Shown here: piece after piece, positions 62,774 to 64,000 of the stretch
Position numbering within the stretch: position 1 is the stretch's first letter
Layout: each line of letters starts with the position of its first letter
DNA from: Ascidiimonas aurantiaca
GTDB lineage: Bacteria; Bacteroidota; Bacteroidia; Flavobacteriales; Flavobacteriaceae
Direction of reading: 5' to 3'
DNA: 64,000 nt
NCBI RefSeq assembly: GCF_037646345.1
Contig: NZ_JBBEWR010000009.1
Coordinates: 158,247-222,246, forward strand
The notes under the pieces: model-generated
What the model was told of the DNA's origin: nothing
Databases searched by the model: none
The model's input: only the letters and a program-made list of their open reading frames with translations
Translations under genes and position numbers: made by a program

Positions 62774-64000
62774 TCAGGGAACCATACTTTTAGAAGGTAT
62801 GCGAAGTGTTTTTACAGTTGAATAAAGGCTTCCATCATCTCCCATACCTTCAATAAAAAACGTGATATTTTCTACACCTGTATTAGGAATGGTAAAAGAA
62901 GCTTCTCCTTTTTCATTCGTAATTATTTCGGGCAACCAATACACTACCCCGTATTCTTTAAATACCCGGCTCTGGTAACTTGTATATTTGGGAGCGTAGT
63001 ACTTTTTACTTTGTTCAAACCCGTTTTTTACTTCATAAGTAAATACAGGTCTTTTTTTATCTCCATCATACGCAAAAGGAAGGATCTCTTTGCCGCGATT
63101 GGTATATATTCTTATGACCCCTCCGGCTCCCCTCAAGCCTTCGCTGGCACCTGATTTATCAATAAAAATACCGTGTATCTGTGAAGTGGGAAGGTTAAAC
63201 AAAATAGAGAAGTCACCTAATAGTGGGACGTCATCAAAATAAATGATGGGTCGGGCCCTGCCTCCCGGGCCCAGGTTGACCGATTGGGTAAGTCTGTTTA
63301 AAATATCTACACCCAACGGGCCAATAAATACCTCATACCCCCGGGATTGAATGAGATCTGTAACAAGAGGATACTGAAAAACAGTATTTTTAGTTACTTT
63401 TAAAAGCTTTTTTCTATAAAATTTTGGAACAAAACTATCGTCTTCCTGTTCCTTTTGCCACTTATCTTCGGTGACTATCACTTCATCCAGTTCAATAGTT
63501 TTGTTCGGTAAAACTAATGTGAAAATAGTATCTTTTTTTTCATTGCTTTTAGCAGGCAGATCACTGTACAGATCTGTGTATTCCCAGGTGTTTTGTAACC
63601 GGTCTTTTTGATTTTCAGATTTCAGATTTATGTACATATTAGGTTGTACGAGATCACCATTCTTTTTAGATGTAGAAAATGATAACATTTCTCCGTTTTC
63701 CGGAAAGAATTCTTTAATAATAAAGGTGTTATCGGGTTTGGTTACATCAATAGTTTGCGAAGAATGGTTTCGGCTGGCATGCATAATGATCTGGGAGTTG
63801 ACGTCTATATTCATACCTCCTCTTAGAAAGACACCTCTTTCAAACGCATATTTTTGTTCGGGCGATTGGGAGGTAATCACATTCCAGTCATATTTACTCC
63901 AGCCTTGTGTTAGTAACAACAGGTCGAGCTCATAGAGTTTTTTTTGGGTTACGTTCCTAAAATAATATACCGGGTTCTCAATAGTACCTTTTACGTAGGG
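62774..64000 (-). CDS. Large plug-domain/carboxypeptidase-regulatory-like surface protein (3' part)
   Basis: The frame stays open to the right window edge (64000), so 408 C-terminal residues are visible and the N-terminus is outside. The stretch LLLLTQGWSKYDW, followed by a beta domain and a TonB-plug-like segment (VTDLIQSRGYEVFIGPLGVDIL; PIIYFDDVPLLGDFSILFNLPTSQIHGIFIDKSGASEGLRGAGGVIRIYT), is characteristic of large (about 800-residue) Bacteroidota exported proteins with MG2 and plug-like domains. The C-terminal part (ITNEKGEASFTIPNTGVENITFFIEGMGDDG) is immunoglobulin-like. The function is unknown. Confidence 0.75.
   Translation of the reverse strand, partial: PYVKGTIENPVYYFRNVTQKKLYELDLLLLTQGWSKYDWNVITSQSPEQKYAFERGVFLRGGMNIDVNSQIIMHASRNHSSQTIDVTKPDNTFIIKEFFPENGEMLSFSTSKKNGDLVQPNMYINLKSENQKDRLQNTWEYTDLYSDLPAKSNEKKDTIFTLVLPNKTIELDEVIVTEDKWQKEQEDDSFVPKFYRKKLLKVTKNTVFQYPLVTDLIQSRGYEVFIGPLGVDILNRLTQSVNLGPGGRARPIIYFDDVPLLGDFSILFNLPTSQIHGIFIDKSGASEGLRGAGGVIRIYTNRGKEILPFAYDGDKKRPVFTYEVKNGFEQSKKYYAPKYTSYQSRVFKEYGVVYWLPEIITNEKGEASFTIPNTGVENITFFIEGMGDDGSLYSTVKTLRIPSKSMVP

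Noticed and set aside
1..64000. tRNA, rRNA or CRISPR
   Set aside because: No cloverleaf-like GGTTCRA arms with matching stems, no rRNA core sequences, and no short regularly spaced repeats were seen.

Overview
This AT-rich window looks like the chromosome of a member of the Bacteroidota, most likely a Flavobacteriia-type bacterium. The evidence is a SusC/SusD pair, TonB-dependent receptors with carboxypeptidase-regulatory N-domains, 7TM-AraC regulators, many signal-peptide proteins with NVGIGT repeats and a conserved C-terminal coiled-coil module, an eCIS-core (DUF4157) protein, few Shine-Dalgarno sites, and TAnnTTTG-like -7 boxes. I recognise no tRNA, rRNA, CRISPR array or intact insertion sequence. 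The species cannot be named from the sequence alone.

Layout. 0-10 kb: the start of a tail-fibre-like gene at the left edge, a small lipoprotein, a 1221-residue fused enzyme (adenylation, carrier protein, alpha-oxoamine synthase, SCP2-like tail), a beta-barrel protein, a broken copy of an SGNH-hydrolase gene next to a tail-fibre-like gene, an Asp/Asn-hydroxylase-like oxygenase, and membrane proteins. 10-24 kb: an S9 peptidase, a CocE/S15 hydrolase, another tail-fibre-like protein, a DUF4932-type putative metalloprotease, an AraC regulator, the intact SGNH hydrolase with its divergent tail-fibre-like neighbour, a DUF4386 protein, several gene remnants, a GNAT, a Kir-like two-helix membrane protein and a gamma-glutamylcyclotransferase-like protein. 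24-36 kb: an orphan DUF4157 protein, a Cys-rich secreted protein beside a TlpA-like thioredoxin, a zinc alcohol dehydrogenase, an operon of a Cys-rich protein, a methyltransferase and a flavodoxin, a stretch of gene debris with direct repeats around a tail-fibre-like gene, two secreted unknowns and a cyclase-family hydrolase. 36-50 kb: an unknown two-gene operon with a strong terminator, two class C beta-lactamase-like hydrolases around an AraC regulator, a TPR-AAA+ ATPase coupled to a TPR membrane protein, an XRE regulator, and a Cys/His-rich protein with a TonB receptor. 50-64 kb: an alpha/beta hydrolase, a small unknown protein, a PDZ-hydrolase fusion, an AraC regulator, a decayed and then an intact copy of an HTH-leader-SusC unit, SusD plus a third lipoprotein, and the 3' part of a large plug-domain surface protein.

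Main themes. (1) A shared upstream element (a short palindrome, TTGCA, then a T-rich box ending near GTAAGTTTAAA) precedes the NRPS-like gene, the oxygenase gene, the unknown operon at 36 kb and a small membrane gene at 43 kb, suggesting one regulon. (2) Local duplication followed by decay is frequent: the SGNH/tail-fibre pair, the HTH/SusC unit and the GIY-YIG/direct-repeat region. (3) The strongest candidates for undescribed biology are the single-chain A-PCP-oxoamine synthase-SCP2 enzyme, the 36-38 kb operon, the Kir-like protein without a GYG filter, and the TPR-AAA+/TPR-membrane pair.
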